Shown in pieces: positions 1 to 9,036 of a stretch of DNA of 64,000 nt; the stretch's first letter is position 1; every line of letters begins with the position of its first letter. The notes below the pieces were generated by a model. The model was not told where the DNA came from. It worked only from the letters and a program-made list of their open reading frames with translations, and searched no databases. The position numbers and the translations under genes are program-made. The stretch covers positions 3,901-67,900 of the forward strand of contig CAZUGZ010000006.1 in the NCBI GenBank assembly GCA_964620555.1. The letters run 5' to 3'. This DNA comes from JAPOQD01 sp964620555. GTDB lineage: Bacteria; Pseudomonadota; Gammaproteobacteria; Pseudomonadales; Halieaceae.

Positions 1-565
1 TATAGGCCTTGTTGGTATTGGGATCGATGAAATTGAACTGCCCGTCACAGGGCGCCATGGGATCAAAGGTGGTGTTGGCGTACTGGGAGTTGACGTAGTA
101 AGTCTGTATCAGCCGCTGGGCTTCCTCAAAATCGATGTCCTCGGCCATGGTGCGCATTACCCCGTGTACCCGAAACAGAATCGTCGTGCCCTCGCGGCGG
201 GCTTCGATGTGGATATCGCTCGCCTCCGAGGAAACCGCCAGTTCCAGCAAATCGGTGGCCCGAGCGACCCCGGCAGCGGGATCGGAAGGTCGGGCATTGC
301 GGGAAAGTTCCTTGGTGTAGGAGGCAAAAACGGTGTCCAGCACCGGACGGAATGCGGCGCTGCTGTCGGGCAATAATTTCTGCTGCCATAGAAACCGGCG
401 AAGCTCCATCAGCGGCGTCTGCGGGGCGGTGGCGCGGTGATATACCGTGCCATCCTCGGCGATCAGTGCCGGCAGTTCTGGATGTTGGGCCAGATACCTG
501 TCGGCGACCACGCTGTCCAGACGACCGGCATCCCGCAACACGTTGATTTCCGTGACGATACTCAT
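1..565 (-). CDS. pilQ: PilQ-type type IVb pilus assembly ATPase, N-terminal part (runs off window edge)
   Basis: The frame is open from ATG at 565 to the left edge, giving 188 codons with no stop. The stretch ASDIHIEARREG followed by RVHGVMR (about residues 118-140) is the classic N2-domain signature of GspE/PilB/PilQ secretion ATPases, which power pilus extension at the inner membrane. Walker A and B motifs would lie beyond the edge. Its ATG overlaps the stop of the upstream pilP in an ATGA arrangement, so translation is probably coupled. The position after pilP matches the R64/PAPI-type order pilN-O-P-Q. Family assignment is firm; the symbol rests on gene order. Confidence 0.82.
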   Translation of the reverse strand, partial: MSIVTEINVLRDAGRLDSVVADRYLAQHPELPALIAEDGTVYHRATAPQTPLMELRRFLWQQKLLPDSSAAFRPVLDTVFASYTKELSRNARPSDPAAGVARATDLLELAVSSEASDIHIEARREGTTILFRVHGVMRTMAEDIDFEEAQRLIQTYYVNSQYANTTFDPMAPCDGQFNFIDPNTNKAY

Positions 566-1125
566 GGCGTGGGCCAGTCCAGCAGCTTGGATTTGCCATC
601 GCTGTCAATCAGCTCAAGTTGGTAATGGCGGTAATTGTCCGATTCCGGTAGTTCCCGAGGCGTGACGCCGTGCAAGGTCCAACTGGTGGAATTGGCCCGG
701 AAAGACTCTCCGAGGTACACAATCTCGTGCTTGCCATCGGCGATGATGATGGCTTTGGGCACCGGTGCCACCCAGGCGCCCACCACTCGCAGGGGTGCAC
801 TGCGGCGCTTGGGCACCGCCACCTTGGGCGGTGTTCGCGGTGGTGCCGCTGGAGTGGGCGGCTTGTTCTTCAAAGGACGCTGCATCGCCTGCAGCGCCTG
901 CAACAGGGACGCGTCCCGATTCTGCTGCAGCAACACCCGAGCCGCCTCCGGATAGCGGGACAGTTGCTCCAGGCCATCCAGGATCTCGTTGGCGTCGGCC
1001 ACCCGGCGGGCCTGGGTGCGAGCGGTCAATAGGGCAGCTTCGTCCGGCTCGAGTTCGGTTTCCCCGGCCACCGCGAGTGGTAGTGCCAGGGAGATTGCCA
1101 GCAGCCCCCACGTTCGATCAGGCAT
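562..1125 (-). CDS. pilP: PilP-like type IVb pilus biogenesis protein
   Basis: A 187-residue exported protein with a signal peptide (about residues 1-21, ending near LAVAG). It has a proline/lysine-rich linker around 95-115 and a small beta-rich C-terminal domain around 115-185, the layout expected of the pilus alignment protein PilP of R64-type pili. I chose ATG 1125 because GGGGGA lies 8 bases upstream; an ATG at 1140 in the same frame lacks a good ribosome site. It overlaps pilO by 2 bases and pilQ by 4. Sequence conservation in this family is low, so the identity leans on architecture and order. Confidence 0.6.
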   Translation of the reverse strand: MPDRTWGLLAISLALPLAVAGETELEPDEAALLTARTQARRVADANEILDGLEQLSRYPEAARVLLQQNRDASLLQALQAMQRPLKNKPPTPAAPPRTPPKVAVPKRRSAPLRVVGAWVAPVPKAIIIADGKHEIVYLGESFRANSTSWTLHGVTPRELPESDNYRHYQLELIDSDGKSKLLDWPTP

Positions 1126-1127
1126 GA

Positions 1128-2291
1128 TCAATTCCCCCATATTGAAAATTCCACTGAGGCAGCTACCGGCAGCGCCCGCTCGAAGTTGACACTGACGACA
1201 TCCATCCTGGCCGGCATTCCCTGCAGCAGGTTGGCCAGCAAACTGAACACCGCCACATCCCCTCGGGAAGCCTCCAGGCGAAGTTGATAGCGGGTGTAGC
1301 CCAGACCAACCGTGGATTTGCCGAGCAGGAGAGTTGCGTCAACCAGGCGCAAGCTCGGGTCCGCATGGCTCAGCCAATCAGCCAGATCGATCGGATCACG
1401 TTTCGGGCCGCTGTCCGATTCTTCCACCTGCAACTCCCGTTCGACCTGCCAGCTTTGCTCACTCAACCGCAGCTTCTCGTTCCTGCTCAGGGCAATGCCC
1501 TGCAGGCGTTCGGGTTCTGCCTCGGTCAATTGCCCCTGCAAGGACACGGTCACCCCATCCCAAAAAGCCCTGACCAGACCCTGGGTACGATAGGTATCCA
1601 GCTCCCGCAGCCAGTCTGCCCATGCCAGCATCTGACGGTGGGCGTGGGCAGGATGCTGCCGAAGCTTGGCAGTGTTGCGCAGGGAGGCCAGTTGCCGCTC
1701 CATGGCTGCCTCCCCTTCCGCCAGCCGGGTGCGGTGGTCGTGGACGGTGACACCAGCCACCACCAGCAGCAGCGGCATCACCAGCGCCAGCAGGTGCAGG
1801 GGGTGAGGCAGACCATGGCGCAACAGGACTCGCCACAAGGGCCGGTAGTACCAGCAGGATTGGCTGGACAAGGCCAACTCCGTGCCAGTGAAGGCTTCCG
1901 CAAAATCCCGGCGCTCCGCGGTATCGATCACCATCACCTGGCCGGACTCGGCCTCCAGCGCCTGCTCGGCCTGTGTCACTGAACGGGCCTCTTCCGTATA
2001 AACCAGGCCCTCATGGAGCAAGGCCATATAGACCTGTTGCGACGACAGGACGATAAACACCCATCCGCTGTGCTGCGGTAACAAATGCTCCAATTGCGCT
2101 GCCAGCGACAAGCCCCTCTCGCGAGATACGCGAACCATGTTGCCATCGCTGACGGCAAACTGGCCGTGCTCGCGGGCGTGTTGGCGCATGCGCCGGGCAC
2201 GAATGAAACGTGACGGATCGTCGAAGCGGGTACCGGCGCTGTCCAGCACTACCTGCACAGGACGCCGATTGATATGACCACCAATAATCAT
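1128..2291 (-). CDS. pilO: PilO-like type IVb pilus biogenesis protein
   Basis: A 387-residue inner-membrane protein. Residues 1-165 form a cytoplasmic domain, one hydrophobic helix (about 166-183, rich in Leu/Val/Met) crosses the membrane, and the remainder is periplasmic with a coiled-coil-like stretch after the helix. This bitopic layout with a large cytoplasmic head fits PilO2 of R64/PAPI-1 thin pili, which links the secretin to the motor platform. It starts 1 base after the pilN stop and is followed by pilP. No catalytic motif is visible. Identification is from topology, size and order. Confidence 0.62.
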   Translation of the reverse strand: MIIGGHINRRPVQVVLDSAGTRFDDPSRFIRARRMRQHAREHGQFAVSDGNMVRVSRERGLSLAAQLEHLLPQHSGWVFIVLSSQQVYMALLHEGLVYTEEARSVTQAEQALEAESGQVMVIDTAERRDFAEAFTGTELALSSQSCWYYRPLWRVLLRHGLPHPLHLLALVMPLLLVVAGVTVHDHRTRLAEGEAAMERQLASLRNTAKLRQHPAHAHRQMLAWADWLRELDTYRTQGLVRAFWDGVTVSLQGQLTEAEPERLQGIALSRNEKLRLSEQSWQVERELQVEESDSGPKRDPIDLADWLSHADPSLRLVDATLLLGKSTVGLGYTRYQLRLEASRGDVAVFSLLANLLQGMPARMDVVSVNFERALPVAASVEFSIWGN

Positions 2292-2292
2292 C

Positions 2293-3726
2293 TCATGAAC
2301 GCTCGATAATGGTGGCGGTCACCAGCAGCACCGTCTCGAATTCCCTGGCAGCCTTGCGGCGGGTATCGCCCAGCCAGGGCAACCAGGGAGTTTTGGCCTC
2401 ATCGGTGCGCGTTTCCCGGCGCGCCAGGTTGGTGACCAGGTGACTTTCCCCGGAGCGCAGGGAGATATTCAGCGCCTGATTGCGATGCTCGATGATCGGC
2501 AGTGCCCCCTGGATCCGGTTCTCGTCAAAGGAATACTGCTCCAGACGCACCAGGTCCGCCTGATTCAGGGCCAGACGCAGATGTACCTGGTCTCCGTGAA
2601 CCGTCGGTAGAATGTGCAGACTCTGGCCAGTCTCAGCAGTCTTGGTTTCGACTCGGGTGACTTCCCTGGCCGACCCGCCAACAGAGGAAATTTCCACCGA
2701 AACGTCACCGATATAATCACGAGTACGTACGTTCTCGACCGAAACCATCTGGTTGTGGGCGCTGGTCAGGCTGCTGCGAGCCACCACCGAAGTTTCTCCC
2801 TGCTGATTCAACCAGCGCAGCACCGCACTGCTGCCAGGGAAGCGACTGTTATCTGCTTCGACGCTCGCACCCAGCCCCTGACTGCGGCTGATGGATTCAG
2901 CGGGCAGTAACTGCACACCGGTGGCGGTGAGCGTTGCGGCACCGCCCGCCAGGTCGATTACCGCCATCAAATCGACGCTGCGCTCGCGGGTCGCCGTGAC
3001 ATCGACTTCATACAACACCAGTTCCAGAGATACCCTGCGCGAGGCGGCTCGATTGACGCGCTCAACTGCAGACTCTATCCGGCGCATGGTATCGGGCGGC
3101 GACTGCACGAGCAGGGTGCCGCTGGCAGCCAGCCAGGACATGCTGGTGTCTGCATCATCGAGTTGCAGCAGACTCGCCATTGCCGCCTCCACGTCATTTT
3201 GTGGATTGAGATCGATCTGCGCCTCATTCAGGTCATCATTCTCAGTGCTGGTGCCTTCGCCCAGGGCACGCAGTAACAACTTGCCCTTGTACTCCCCGGG
3301 TGCGGCCAGCAGCTCGAAGGAGCGCTGCACCGTGTCCGAGATGACCACGGTGTGCGCATCCAGCAGGTAGGTCCAGTTGGCCTGAGCAGTAATCGTTTCG
3401 AGGTGCTCGCGCAGGGTGCTGGCCGCCATCGGTGAGGAGACCGTTGGCACCTGTAACGGCGAGAAGGTATAGCGTATGGGATGCCCCCCCAGGGCCGCTC
3501 GCAGCGCTGCGGTAGCCGGAACGTCCTGGTAGTCGGCCTGCACCGACTGATCCAACCAGGCTGGCTGGCGGGGCCGGCGGACCAGGGTGGCCGCAGTTGC
3601 GGACTGTCGGCGCAGAGCGGAAACCTGGTCGTGAACCCGTACCAACTGGCCGCTGGCGCCAGCGGGCGGTTCGGTAACTGCGGTACATCCCGCCAAGACC
3701 AGCACCAGGCAAATCGGGCGCAACAT
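2293..3726 (-). CDS. pilN: PilN-type lipoprotein secretin of type IVb pilus
   Basis: A 477-residue outer-membrane secretin through which the thin pilus passes. A lipobox VLAGC places the lipidated Cys at residue 14. N-terminal STN/N-domain-like sequence (about 60-220) precedes the secretin core. Near the C-terminus, the VSLRSGESHLVTNLARRETR region followed by TPWLPWLGD is the typical secretin gate. BfpB/PilN/TcpC secretins are lipoproteins of this size. Its ATG overlaps the stop of the preceding pilL piece (ATGA). Together with PilL, O, P and Q it makes a complete envelope-spanning channel. Confidence 0.82.
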   Translation of the reverse strand: MLRPICLVLVLAGCTAVTEPPAGASGQLVRVHDQVSALRRQSATAATLVRRPRQPAWLDQSVQADYQDVPATAALRAALGGHPIRYTFSPLQVPTVSSPMAASTLREHLETITAQANWTYLLDAHTVVISDTVQRSFELLAAPGEYKGKLLLRALGEGTSTENDDLNEAQIDLNPQNDVEAAMASLLQLDDADTSMSWLAASGTLLVQSPPDTMRRIESAVERVNRAASRRVSLELVLYEVDVTATRERSVDLMAVIDLAGGAATLTATGVQLLPAESISRSQGLGASVEADNSRFPGSSAVLRWLNQQGETSVVARSSLTSAHNQMVSVENVRTRDYIGDVSVEISSVGGSAREVTRVETKTAETGQSLHILPTVHGDQVHLRLALNQADLVRLEQYSFDENRIQGALPIIEHRNQALNISLRSGESHLVTNLARRETRTDEAKTPWLPWLGDTRRKAAREFETVLLVTATIIERS

Positions 3727-4295
3727 CAGGAACTCCCCCAGGCGCGGGCAGGGCCGAAGTCTACGGTGTGGTCCAACTCATTGATTACTGCCCGCAAATT
3801 GTAAATCTCGCCGAGGGCACGCAGCACCACTGCCAGGTCATTGGGCTGGGTCCAGGTATAGCCCTTGGGGATATGCCAATCAATTTCCTCCTCCGCATTG
3901 CCAAACCCCCAATGTCCCAGGGTGTAGTCGTGGTCGGCCAGAATGCGTATGAGATTGTTGCGCAAAGAACCTGCGTCCAGCCGCAACAGGTACGTCGACG
4001 GCCGATTCTCTTCAACTGCTGCGACAGCAGGGGACGAATCCCGTGGCACCTGAGTGCTGGTCTCTTCCGCTACCGTGCCGGTTGGAAACGGGTCAGGGGC
4101 AGACACTCCGGTGGCATTGACCGCCCCCCCGGCGGGCGTGCCCAGTTCGGAAAATTGCCGAATTGCCTCCGCTGCTCGTACCGCAGAAAGGCGCGACCTG
4201 TGGGACGGTGGCCGCCTGGCCTGTTCAGGTTCGACTGCGGGTGTCACCGCGGTCGAACCCTGGGGCAGGCTCATCAATGGAGATGGTGAATGGGT
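3726..4295 (-). CDS. pilL: PilL C-terminal part with TcpQ-type domain (5' end lost in assembly gap)
   Basis: The frame is open from the N-run at 4296 down to a stop at 3726. After a low-complexity Pro/Ser/Thr/Glu linker, the last 85 residues form a TcpQ/PilL C-terminal domain (from STYLLRLDAGSLRNNL to HTVDFGPARAWGSS), which in TcpQ-like proteins works with the secretin. A TTG/ATG pair at 4277/4274 could start a separate protein, but neither has a clear ribosome site, and the frame stays open upstream into the gap. I read it as the C-terminus of the protein at 4306-5377. Its stop overlaps the start of pilN. Confidence 0.6.
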   Translation of the reverse strand, partial: THSPSPLMSLPQGSTAVTPAVEPEQARRPPSHRSRLSAVRAAEAIRQFSELGTPAGGAVNATGVSAPDPFPTGTVAEETSTQVPRDSSPAVAAVEENRPSTYLLRLDAGSLRNNLIRILADHDYTLGHWGFGNAEEEIDWHIPKGYTWTQPNDLAVVLRALGEIYNLRAVINELDHTVDFGPARAWGSS

Positions 4296-4305
4296 NNNNN
4301 NNNNN
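4296..4305. other. Assembly gap (10 N) inside pilL
   Basis: Ten Ns join two contigs. The fixed length is probably a placeholder, so reading frame across it cannot be trusted. Both sides are open on the minus strand in frames that would make sense as the two halves of one PilL protein. Confidence 0.98.
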
Positions 4306-5377
4306 GTGCTAGCGACTGGCGTGGCACTGGCAGGTACAACACCTGCCCCACTTCCAGGTGATTAATATCCGAGTGGAATGACATCGCGGGGGAGTGCTGG
4401 ATGATGAATTCAAAAGTTTCCCGAAAACTCCAGCCGGGCGGTTGAAAACGCCGGGCCAGAGCTGAGAGGGAATCTCCCGCCGTCACCACATATTCCCGCA
4501 TGTCCACACCGTCCGATGGACGTTGAGGAGTTGCGCCGGGCAGCCCTGCCGGGACCACTTCAAAGGCGATTTCTCCCGTGGCAGTGCGTAATGGGAACCC
4601 GGGCAGATCTGCCGGCACCGAGGCATACCCTGTCCGGCCGTCCCTCGCGGAAACCGTGTGCAAGGCTTCTTCAGCCGTGGGGTTATCGCCTGCGGCGCCC
4701 TGCCAGAGGTAGGGCGCGCTGGCTGGATTCGGGAGAGCCCCAGTTGCGGTGTCACGCCACGGATCGATGGTGCCAGCTTGATTGTGGAATTTTCCGACTG
4801 CGGCTGCGGATGGGGAGTCGGCTTTGCCGACAGGATTCCAGGGTGTTCCCGATGCGGTATCACGCCAGGGGTTGGCCTCACTGGCCGGGTCGGCGGCAGT
4901 ACCAACCACACGCCAGGTCGGCGCAGATGCCTGGCGGGGCCCGGTTTTCTCATTCTGGTTCAGCAACCCACTCAGGGACACCATTTGCATACAACTCTGC
5001 AGCGTCCGGTCCTGCGAAGTCTCCGCCAACACGCTACCCGACATATCCAGAGAGACACTGCGCCGAACCGGATCGATCAGCAGCACTACGCCCGGTCCGA
5101 CCACTTCGCCTATCAACTCCCGGAGGGTCAGGATTTCGTCCCGTACAACCCATTGTGGGAGGGGCTGTGCGGCGATCCGCCGGGCGAGTCGAGGGCCGGA
5201 AAGATCGAGTTGAAAGCCTATCTTCGCCAACAGGGCATTCAGGCTGTCCCCGACCGTACTGTGGGGGCTCAGGTCGATGGCGCGTACCGGCATTCGAAAT
5301 GGGTCGGCCGGCATTACCACCCCATGAGCCGCCGGCCACAGACAACTCAACAGGAACAAGGGCAGCAACTTTTTCAT
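4306..5377 (-). CDS. pilL: PilL N-terminal part: exported pilus protein with ICE-type PilL domain and LysM-like segment (cut by gap)
   Basis: ATG 5377 overlaps the traF stop (ATGA). A signal peptide (about 1-20) is followed by a domain (20-115) whose STVGDSLNALLAKIGFQL and LTLRELIGEVVGP segments resemble the N-terminal domain of PilL from PFGI-1/PAPI-1-class integrative elements. Then come a low-complexity middle with two PWRDTA repeats and a LysM-like segment beginning YVVTAGDSLSALARRF that may bind peptidoglycan. Sequence runs into the N gap at 4305. With the TcpQ-type piece on the other side it would give a protein of roughly 550 residues, in line with the PilL family. Confidence 0.62.
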
Positions 5378-6009
5378 GGTCTCAACTCCTCGACGAAGGG
5401 AGCAGGGACAAGCCATGGCGCCCGCTCACAGCGACGCCCCGACACCCTTGCTACCAACCTTGACGAACCCTGCGGGCGACCGACCCACAGCGGGTGCAAT
5501 CGACCGATAATCTGAGATTTGTCTACGGGCCCGAGGTAGCGGCTGTCGAAACTCCCCGTTGCTTCGCCAAGCAGCAAATAGTGGTCCGGGGGCAAGTTGC
5601 CGCCTGCGCGCGCCGGCACCGGCAGGGGCAGCCCCCGGCCATCGCAGGGCAACTGTGCCGTGCCGGCCAGGCTGCGCCCGTTCAGGGTGATTCCAGCGGT
5701 AGTGATTCGGTAGTGATCTCCGGGAACACCTGCCACCCGCTTCAACAGGGGCACCAGGCCACCCGGGCACTGCCGGGAGCGGGAGAAATAACCCCGTCGG
5801 ACAATGAGGTCGTGCAGTTCACCTCGTCGCAGGCAAAAAACAACCAGTTCACCGCGCTGAACCAGCATGTCCCCGGCCATTCGATACAGGCCCCTGGGCA
5901 TTGAGGCAGTGGTATTGATCCGCAAACCCGCCCAGTAGGCTGTCAGCAGCGAGCCCACGAGCAGGCAGGACAACCAGCGCAGCACCCTGGGCAAGTCCTC
6001 ACCCCACAT
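5374..6009 (-). CDS. traF: TraF-type conjugative signal peptidase (S26 family)
   Basis: A 211-residue inner-membrane serine protease of family S26. An N-terminal helix (about 9-30) precedes the catalytic serine in the TASMPRGLYR motif (Ser about 37). The general-base lysine lies in LLKRVAGVPGD (about 84-94), and the conserved FDSRYLGPV box sits near 155-163. In RP4, TraF processes and cyclises the TrbC pilin, which fits its place directly after trbI and with trbC in the same operon. ATG 6009 overlaps the trbI stop; a TTG at 6027 would add six residues. Confidence 0.85.
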   Translation of the reverse strand: MWGEDLPRVLRWLSCLLVGSLLTAYWAGLRINTTASMPRGLYRMAGDMLVQRGELVVFCLRRGELHDLIVRRGYFSRSRQCPGGLVPLLKRVAGVPGDHYRITTAGITLNGRSLAGTAQLPCDGRGLPLPVPARAGGNLPPDHYLLLGEATGSFDSRYLGPVDKSQIIGRLHPLWVGRPQGSSRLVARVSGRRCERAPWLVPAPFVEELRP

Positions 6010-7117
6010 CGGAACCGTCCCCGGCAAACACCAGGTCTCGGGTCACCATGACATTGAAGCGATAGCCCGGCCTGACCCGGATACGCGGGCCCACCGCCAA
6101 CTGACTGCGTACCATTTCCTCAGTCATTTCATTCCACTGCCTGCCGATTGCATCCGCGGTGCGCTCACTGGCGGAGGTGTTCAACTCGCGGGTATCTGCG
6201 GTGCTGTGTTGAAAACCTGCGGAGATCAGGCCCAGCAGGGTGGCGTTGCCGAAGGTGCGCCAGTAACGCCGGTCAATTTGATCGGAGAGGCCAGCGTATC
6301 CGGCACCATCAACACTGGGCATGGCGTCCAATACAATCGCTTCTCCAGACGGGCGCTGCAGTGTTTGCCAGTCCACCGCAAGGCGTTCCTGACCCAGCGC
6401 TGTCGAATTGCGGTAGCTGCCGATCAGCCGGGCACCGGGTGGAATCAGCACCCGACTGCCAGTCTCGGTGTCGTATACCGGCACTCCCACCTGGGCAATT
6501 ACCTGCGCCGACAACTCGGAATCGATACCCGTGAGCAGGACGGCGGGAATGACCGAGCCGGCACGGAGAATCCGATCGGCGGGCAGACCTGGTTGCGGCG
6601 GAGGAACTTCGCCGGCCACTGCAGGTGGCGGAGGAGCGATCCGGGCATTCGCCGGGGTCGGAAGGGCCGTGGTAACTGGCGCCGTAGCGTCCCGATGTAC
6701 AACGTCATTCACAGTGATGCCGACGGCAGTTGGTGCTGTCAGGGCGGAGAGCAACAGTTCGAGTTTGCTGGCCTCCATCTGCCGCCGCCGTTCCGCATCA
6801 GCCTGCTGTATTTGCCGTTCCCGCAGATCGGGAAAGAGTACCTGGGGGGCCGGCACCGGCTCCGCCAGGGGTGGAGCGGGCAGTGTGGTTTCACCGACTT
6901 GTTGTTCGGCGAGAGCCAGTACAGCGGCTTTGACGCCACCCCGAGAGCCCTGTTCTGTGGCCATGCCCTGGGCAGCGGAGTCTGGCTCTTTCCCCCTGTC
7001 CAACAGGCGCCAACCAATCAACGACACCAACAACACACCGAGCAGGATCGCCAGCAATAGTGGCCGTTGATTCACACGGCGAACTGCTGGGCCAGCAACG
7101 GAAATATCAACCGGCAT
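5999..7117 (-). CDS. trbI: TrbI (VirB10-like) mating-pair core protein
   Basis: A 372-residue VirB10 homologue that bridges inner and outer membranes in the type IV secretion core complex. One transmembrane helix (about 18-38, LLLAILLGVLLVSLIGW) is followed by a Pro/Ala-rich periplasmic stretch and the conserved C-terminal barrel, including RILRAGSVIPAVLLTGIDSE, VLIPPGARLIGSY and the final GYRFNVMVTRDLVF. I chose ATG 7117, which follows GAGG at a good distance and overlaps the trbH stop by 11 bases. Confidence 0.92.
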   Translation of the reverse strand: MPVDISVAGPAVRRVNQRPLLLAILLGVLLVSLIGWRLLDRGKEPDSAAQGMATEQGSRGGVKAAVLALAEQQVGETTLPAPPLAEPVPAPQVLFPDLRERQIQQADAERRRQMEASKLELLLSALTAPTAVGITVNDVVHRDATAPVTTALPTPANARIAPPPPAVAGEVPPPQPGLPADRILRAGSVIPAVLLTGIDSELSAQVIAQVGVPVYDTETGSRVLIPPGARLIGSYRNSTALGQERLAVDWQTLQRPSGEAIVLDAMPSVDGAGYAGLSDQIDRRYWRTFGNATLLGLISAGFQHSTADTRELNTSASERTADAIGRQWNEMTEEMVRSQLAVGPRIRVRPGYRFNVMVTRDLVFAGDGSDVG

Positions 7118-7526
7118 GGTGATAAACCTCGCGTTGGGTCCAGGGGGATATCGCCGACCAGGCTGTACCGCCGCGGACCGGACCGTAGGCACGAGAAAAA
7201 ATGGCCGAGCCCCAATGCACGGTCAGCAGCCAGCGCGCCGGACCCAGCGGTTCAGTCCGAAGCTGCACCAGCAGCAGAAAATCGGATGGGGTCTCGCTCA
7301 CCTGGACCGCATAGCCGAGCTTGCGCAGGGCTGTATCCAATTCAGAGTGGATCGGCGAATGCCCTGACAGTGCCAGTGCCGCCTGTTGTGTTGGTGGGTA
7401 ACGCTGCCATACGAACAAGGCCAGGTCATTGACCATGGTGCGGCGCAGCGTCGGCATCAGGGGAGACCTCGGTGTCTCTGCGCAGGCAGCCAATAGCAGG
7501 GCCATACTGAGTAACAGGAATCTCAT
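7107..7526 (-). CDS. trbH: TrbH-like conjugal transfer lipoprotein
   Basis: A 139-residue small lipoprotein: LLLAAC gives a lipobox with Cys15 as the lipidated residue. The rest is a compact alpha/beta domain with no enzyme motif. RP4 and Ti-plasmid trb operons carry a lipoprotein, TrbH, between trbG and trbI. This gene has exactly that place, size and export signal, and may play the VirB7 role of stabilising TrbG. Its ATG overlaps the trbG stop (ATGA). The name rests on position and lipobox more than on sequence. Confidence 0.68.
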   Translation of the reverse strand: MRFLLLSMALLLAACAETPRSPLMPTLRRTMVNDLALFVWQRYPPTQQAALALSGHSPIHSELDTALRKLGYAVQVSETPSDFLLLVQLRTEPLGPARWLLTVHWGSAIFSRAYGPVRGGTAWSAISPWTQREVYHHAG

Positions 7527-8386
7527 GGCCGTCCGCGCACAACGGTAACCTGTTGCTGTTCTGAGCCAACCCCGACCAGCAGCGCGGCGCGCTGAAACAA
7601 ACCGTCCACTATGTAGCGGTTGGCGCGGACCCTATAATTCACCAGGTCGGTCTGCCCGTTGCCGTCCAAAACCAGCAAAACCGGAGTTGGTTGGCCTTGC
7701 AGATGGCGGGGAAATTCAATGAAGGTCCGGCTGCCATCATTGAATACCCTCAGCGGGCGCCAGGCCGCCTCCCCGTCAATTTGATAATCGAAATCGAGTT
7801 GCTCCAGCGTCACCGGAATGTCGGGAGAAGAGGTTTGCTGCACTGCTGTCGACGGTTGCGACGAAGGTTTCTGGCGCTCCGTGGTGAGGGCCTCGGGGTA
7901 GAGAAAGCCAACGCTGGGCATGTAGTCGGTGGGATGGGAAAGCAACTCCAGGTGATAGCTGCGCCGGGTAGTCGGGACATACAATGTGGTGACCAGTCCC
8001 GCATCCAGTGGTTTTATCAACAGGTGACTGATCTGCTCCGTAGCGGGGCCGCTCTGGGCATGGCCAATCAGCCAGCGCGCCGTATCCCCCAGGTGGGGGT
8101 CGGATGTCAGAGTTTCACCGGGCTGCAGTGCCAGATCGCAGACCCGCAGTGGCGCACAGACAATACGTGCAGCATGCAGCCCGTATACATATAACACTTG
8201 CCCGCCGCGGCCCCGAATCGGCTCGCTGTAACGGGACCCTGACCACTCTTCAACCAGTTGCAGGGCTTTCCTCTCCTGCTCGGAGATGGGTGGCAATCGA
8301 TCGGAGATCCACTCGGCTCGCGTTGACGCAGAGGGCACGACAACCAGGGCAAGTAGTATCACCATCGCTATTTCAACTCGACCCAT
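7523..8386 (-). CDS. trbG: TrbG (VirB9-like) outer-membrane core protein
   Basis: A 287-residue exported VirB9 homologue. A signal peptide covers about 1-26. The N-terminal beta domain includes GRGGQVLYVYG and RIVCAPLRVCDLALQPGE, and the C-terminal TrbG/CagX domain includes NDGSRTFIEFPRHLQ and YRVRANRYIVDGLFQRAALLVG. TrbG forms the outer-membrane ring with TrbI. ATG 8386 has AAGGA six bases upstream and overlaps trbF; a downstream in-frame ATG at 8365 lacks a ribosome site. Confidence 0.92.
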   Translation of the reverse strand: MGRVEIAMVILLALVVVPSASTRAEWISDRLPPISEQERKALQLVEEWSGSRYSEPIRGRGGQVLYVYGLHAARIVCAPLRVCDLALQPGETLTSDPHLGDTARWLIGHAQSGPATEQISHLLIKPLDAGLVTTLYVPTTRRSYHLELLSHPTDYMPSVGFLYPEALTTERQKPSSQPSTAVQQTSSPDIPVTLEQLDFDYQIDGEAAWRPLRVFNDGSRTFIEFPRHLQGQPTPVLLVLDGNGQTDLVNYRVRANRYIVDGLFQRAALLVGVGSEQQQVTVVRGRP

Positions 8387-9036
8387 GACAGTTCCTTGAC
8401 GTGCAACCCCAACGGATTGGCACGAATGGCCTCTGCGCTGGTCGGCGGCTGCACCGTCACTGACAACAGGGCTCTCCACCTTTCCTCGCTGCGCAGTGCG
8501 CCCGAACGTTCCCGGATCCGTTCCAGCCATTCCATTTGCCAGGTGCCACTGGTCTGGCGGAGGATCGAACCGATTTCGATCGCCACGGTTTCCTTGTTTA
8601 CCCGAATCAGAGGACTGCGGGGACCCAGCCCCTCCTCAAAATATTCATTCACTACCTGGTAGGCCGGGTCGCCGGATCTCAGCAAGGTGTAGGCATCATT
8701 GAGAAACTGGGCCTGCAATTCCGGATCCGCAGTCACCGTGCGAAGCTGTACGATAAAGCGGCTCAACAGGGCGCGAACGACCCGTTCATCGGCTGGCAGG
8801 GCACGCTCGGCGATATTGACCGGAACCGCCTCCCCCAGGTTATTCACCTCGACCACGTAGGGGACCAACTTGTTTTGTGAGCCGATATAGGCAACACCGG
8901 CGACTGCAATTGCGGCCACCCCGAGCGCCGAAAAGGCGGCCCAACGCCAATGATTGCGTTGCGCAATGTAGCTGCCATAGCGCTCATTCCACTCGCGTCT
9001 GGCGGCCAGATAGGGGTTGATCTCATCGCTGCTCAT
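8368..9036 (-). CDS. trbF: TrbF (VirB8-like) inner-membrane assembly protein
   Basis: A 222-residue bitopic protein with the TrbF signature NPYLAARREWNERYG near the N-terminus. A transmembrane helix lies at about 32-52 and a periplasmic NTF2-like VirB8 domain at 60-220. VirB8 proteins nucleate the secretion channel in the inner membrane. It overlaps the end of trbL by 14 bases and the start of trbG by 19. The order trbL-F-G-H-I is that of Ti plasmids and related integrative elements rather than RP4. Confidence 0.93.
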   Translation of the reverse strand: MSSDEINPYLAARREWNERYGSYIAQRNHWRWAAFSALGVAAIAVAGVAYIGSQNKLVPYVVEVNNLGEAVPVNIAERALPADERVVRALLSRFIVQLRTVTADPELQAQFLNDAYTLLRSGDPAYQVVNEYFEEGLGPRSPLIRVNKETVAIEIGSILRQTSGTWQMEWLERIRERSGALRSEERWRALLSVTVQPPTSAEAIRANPLGLHVKELSWVELK

